From Streptomyces sp. Tu6071 (lineage in GTDB: Bacteria; Actinomycetota; Actinomycetes; Streptomycetales; Streptomycetaceae), in NCBI RefSeq assembly GCF_000213055.1, contig NZ_CM001165.1:2131445-2195444 (forward strand): a stretch of 64,000 nt of DNA, in the 5' to 3' direction. Below the pieces are notes generated by a model. The model had not been told where the DNA came from. It was given only the letters and a program-made list of their open reading frames with translations, and did not search any database. Position numbers and translations under genes: made by a program. This document shows positions 63,070 through 64,000 of this stretch, in pieces (the first letter of the stretch is position 1; the number at the start of each line of letters is the position of its first letter).

Positions 63070-64000
63070 GTGACCCCCCGCTCCTCGTCCTCGTCCCGCC
63101 CCGCCAAGGCCGCCAAGGCGGCGCGCCACAAGCCCGCCGCACCGGCCCCCCAGGAGCCCGCGCTCCAGGAACCGGCGCCCCAGGACCCGGCGCCGCAGGG
63201 CCCGGCCCCGCAGGAGAACGCCGCCGCCCCCGAACCGGCGGCGCTCCCCCGCACCGCGCCCGTCCCCGCCCCCGCGCACGAACCCGCCGCGGAATCGCTC
63301 GGCGAGGCCGCTCCCGCCTCGCCCGACGCGGTGGGCGCCGGGGACCGGGGGCGGCTGCTCGCCGGGGCGCACCACGACCCGCACGCGGTGCTCGGCGCGC
63401 ACCCCGCGGCGGACGGCGGCGGCACCCTCGTACGGGTCCTGAAGCCGCACGCCCGCGCGGTGACCGTGCTGCTCGCCGACGACGGCCGGGTGCCGCTGGG
63501 CGCCGACGGGGACGGCTTCTTCTCGGGCCGCCTCCCGGCGGGGACGCGGCCCGGCGCCCCGTACCGGCTGCTCGTCGCGTACGGCGAGGACGAGGGGGCG
63601 GCGCTGGAGGACCCGTACCGCTTCCCGCCCGCGCTCGGCGAGATGGACCTGCACCTCATCGGCGAGGGGCGGCACGAGGAGCTGTGGACGGCGCTCGGGG
63701 CACGCGTCATGGAGCGGGACGGCGTGGCGGGGACGCGGTTCACGGTGTGGGCGCCGAACGCGCGGGGGGTGCGCGTCATCGGGGACTTCAACTACTGGGA
63801 CGGGACCGGGCACCCGATGCGCTCGCTCGGCGGGACCGGGGTGTGGGAGCTGTTCCTGCCGGGGCTCGGTGCCGGTGAGCTGTACAAGTACGAGATCACG
63901 ACGCCCGAGGGCCACCACGTGCGCAAGGCGGACCCGATGGCGCGGCGCACGGAGGTGCCGCCCGCGACCGCTTCGGTCGTCGAGGAGTCCGCGTACGAGT
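63070..64000 (+). CDS. glgB: 1,4-alpha-glucan branching enzyme GlgB, N-terminal part
   Basis: This gene is cut by the window end; 310 codons are present. GlgB makes alpha-1,6 branches in the glucan built by GlgE. An N-terminal tail of about 90 residues has Gln/Pro/Glu/Ala repeats (PAPQEPALQEPAPQDPAPQGP). After it come the GlgB N1 domain (LLAGAHHDPHAVLGAHPA, PLGADGDGFFSGRLP, YRLLVAYG, EDPYRFPPALGEMDLHLIGEGRHEELWTALGA) and the CBM48 domain (GTRFTVWAPNARGVRVIGDFNYWDG, ELYKYEI). The GH13 barrel is outside the window. AGGAGG lies 8 bases before the GTG at 63070. Confidence 0.95.
   Translation, partial: MTPRSSSSSRPAKAAKAARHKPAAPAPQEPALQEPAPQDPAPQGPAPQENAAAPEPAALPRTAPVPAPAHEPAAESLGEAAPASPDAVGAGDRGRLLAGAHHDPHAVLGAHPAADGGGTLVRVLKPHARAVTVLLADDGRVPLGADGDGFFSGRLPAGTRPGAPYRLLVAYGEDEGAALEDPYRFPPALGEMDLHLIGEGRHEELWTALGARVMERDGVAGTRFTVWAPNARGVRVIGDFNYWDGTGHPMRSLGGTGVWELFLPGLGAGELYKYEITTPEGHHVRKADPMARRTEVPPATASVVEESAYE

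Overview
The window is a stretch of Streptomyces-type chromosome. The evidence is very high G+C with strong third-position bias, frequent GTG and TTG starts with GGAGG-like Shine-Dalgarno sites, and many A/G/P-rich low-complexity tails. There are also SseB-like, GlgE and CabC-like genes, and TTGTCCACA-type DnaA boxes. From memory, the gene order resembles the conserved core arm of S. coelicolor around SCO5440-SCO5490, read in the opposite direction. I see no insertion sequence, prophage, tRNA, rRNA or CRISPR array.

Layout. (1) 1-7.9 kb: edge of a LOG-family gene, a DUF427 protein, mnmA, a secreted amidase, a small fragment coupled to a VOC protein, a protein with an eCIS-associated N-terminus and a repeat tail, iscS, then two tiny membrane-protein genes divergent from a FabR-like TetR regulator with a palindromic operator. 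(2) 8-17.2 kb: an SRPBCC protein, an acyl-CoA thioesterase-like protein, a TRIC channel and a five-gene oligopeptide ABC importer read leftwards. (3) 17.2-18.1 kb: a gene-free stretch with eight DnaA-box-like sites. (4) 18.1-26.1 kb: two SseB-like proteins and a P-loop ATPase, then a serine/glycine one-carbon block: tandem glycine riboswitch, gcvT, gcvH, glyA, sdaA.

(5) 26.3-37.2 kb: signalling. This holds a Cache-PAS-GAF-SpoIIE-HATPase sensor, a PRC-barrel protein, a stressosome set (RsbR, RsbS, RsbT and a HATPase-PP2C fusion), a heme-oxygenase-like diiron protein, an orphan ABC ATPase, a CabC-like EF-hand protein, a GNAT-like protein, a degenerate NodB-fold lipoprotein and an RsbW-like kinase. 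(6) 37.5-53.9 kb: an enoyl-CoA hydratase, an L,D-transpeptidase, glgX, two secreted or anchored proteins of unknown function, a broken drug-exporter ATPase, a heterodimeric ABC exporter, an MFS pump with its TetR regulator and an M4 metalloprotease. (7) 54.1-64 kb: the alpha-glucan (GlgE) cluster, with glgP divergent from glgE-treS, then maltokinase and glgB running off the end.

How the genes fit together. GcvT/GcvH, GlyA and SdaA interconvert glycine and serine and drain serine to pyruvate, with glycine sensed by the riboswitch. TreS, maltokinase, GlgE and GlgB turn trehalose into branched alpha-glucan through maltose and maltose-1-phosphate, while GlgP and GlgX break it down. The stressosome genes, the SpoIIE sensor and the RsbW-like kinase form a partner-switching neighbourhood. 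The least explained items are the eCIS-type protein, the DnaA-box cluster and the operator-linked pair of small membrane proteins.
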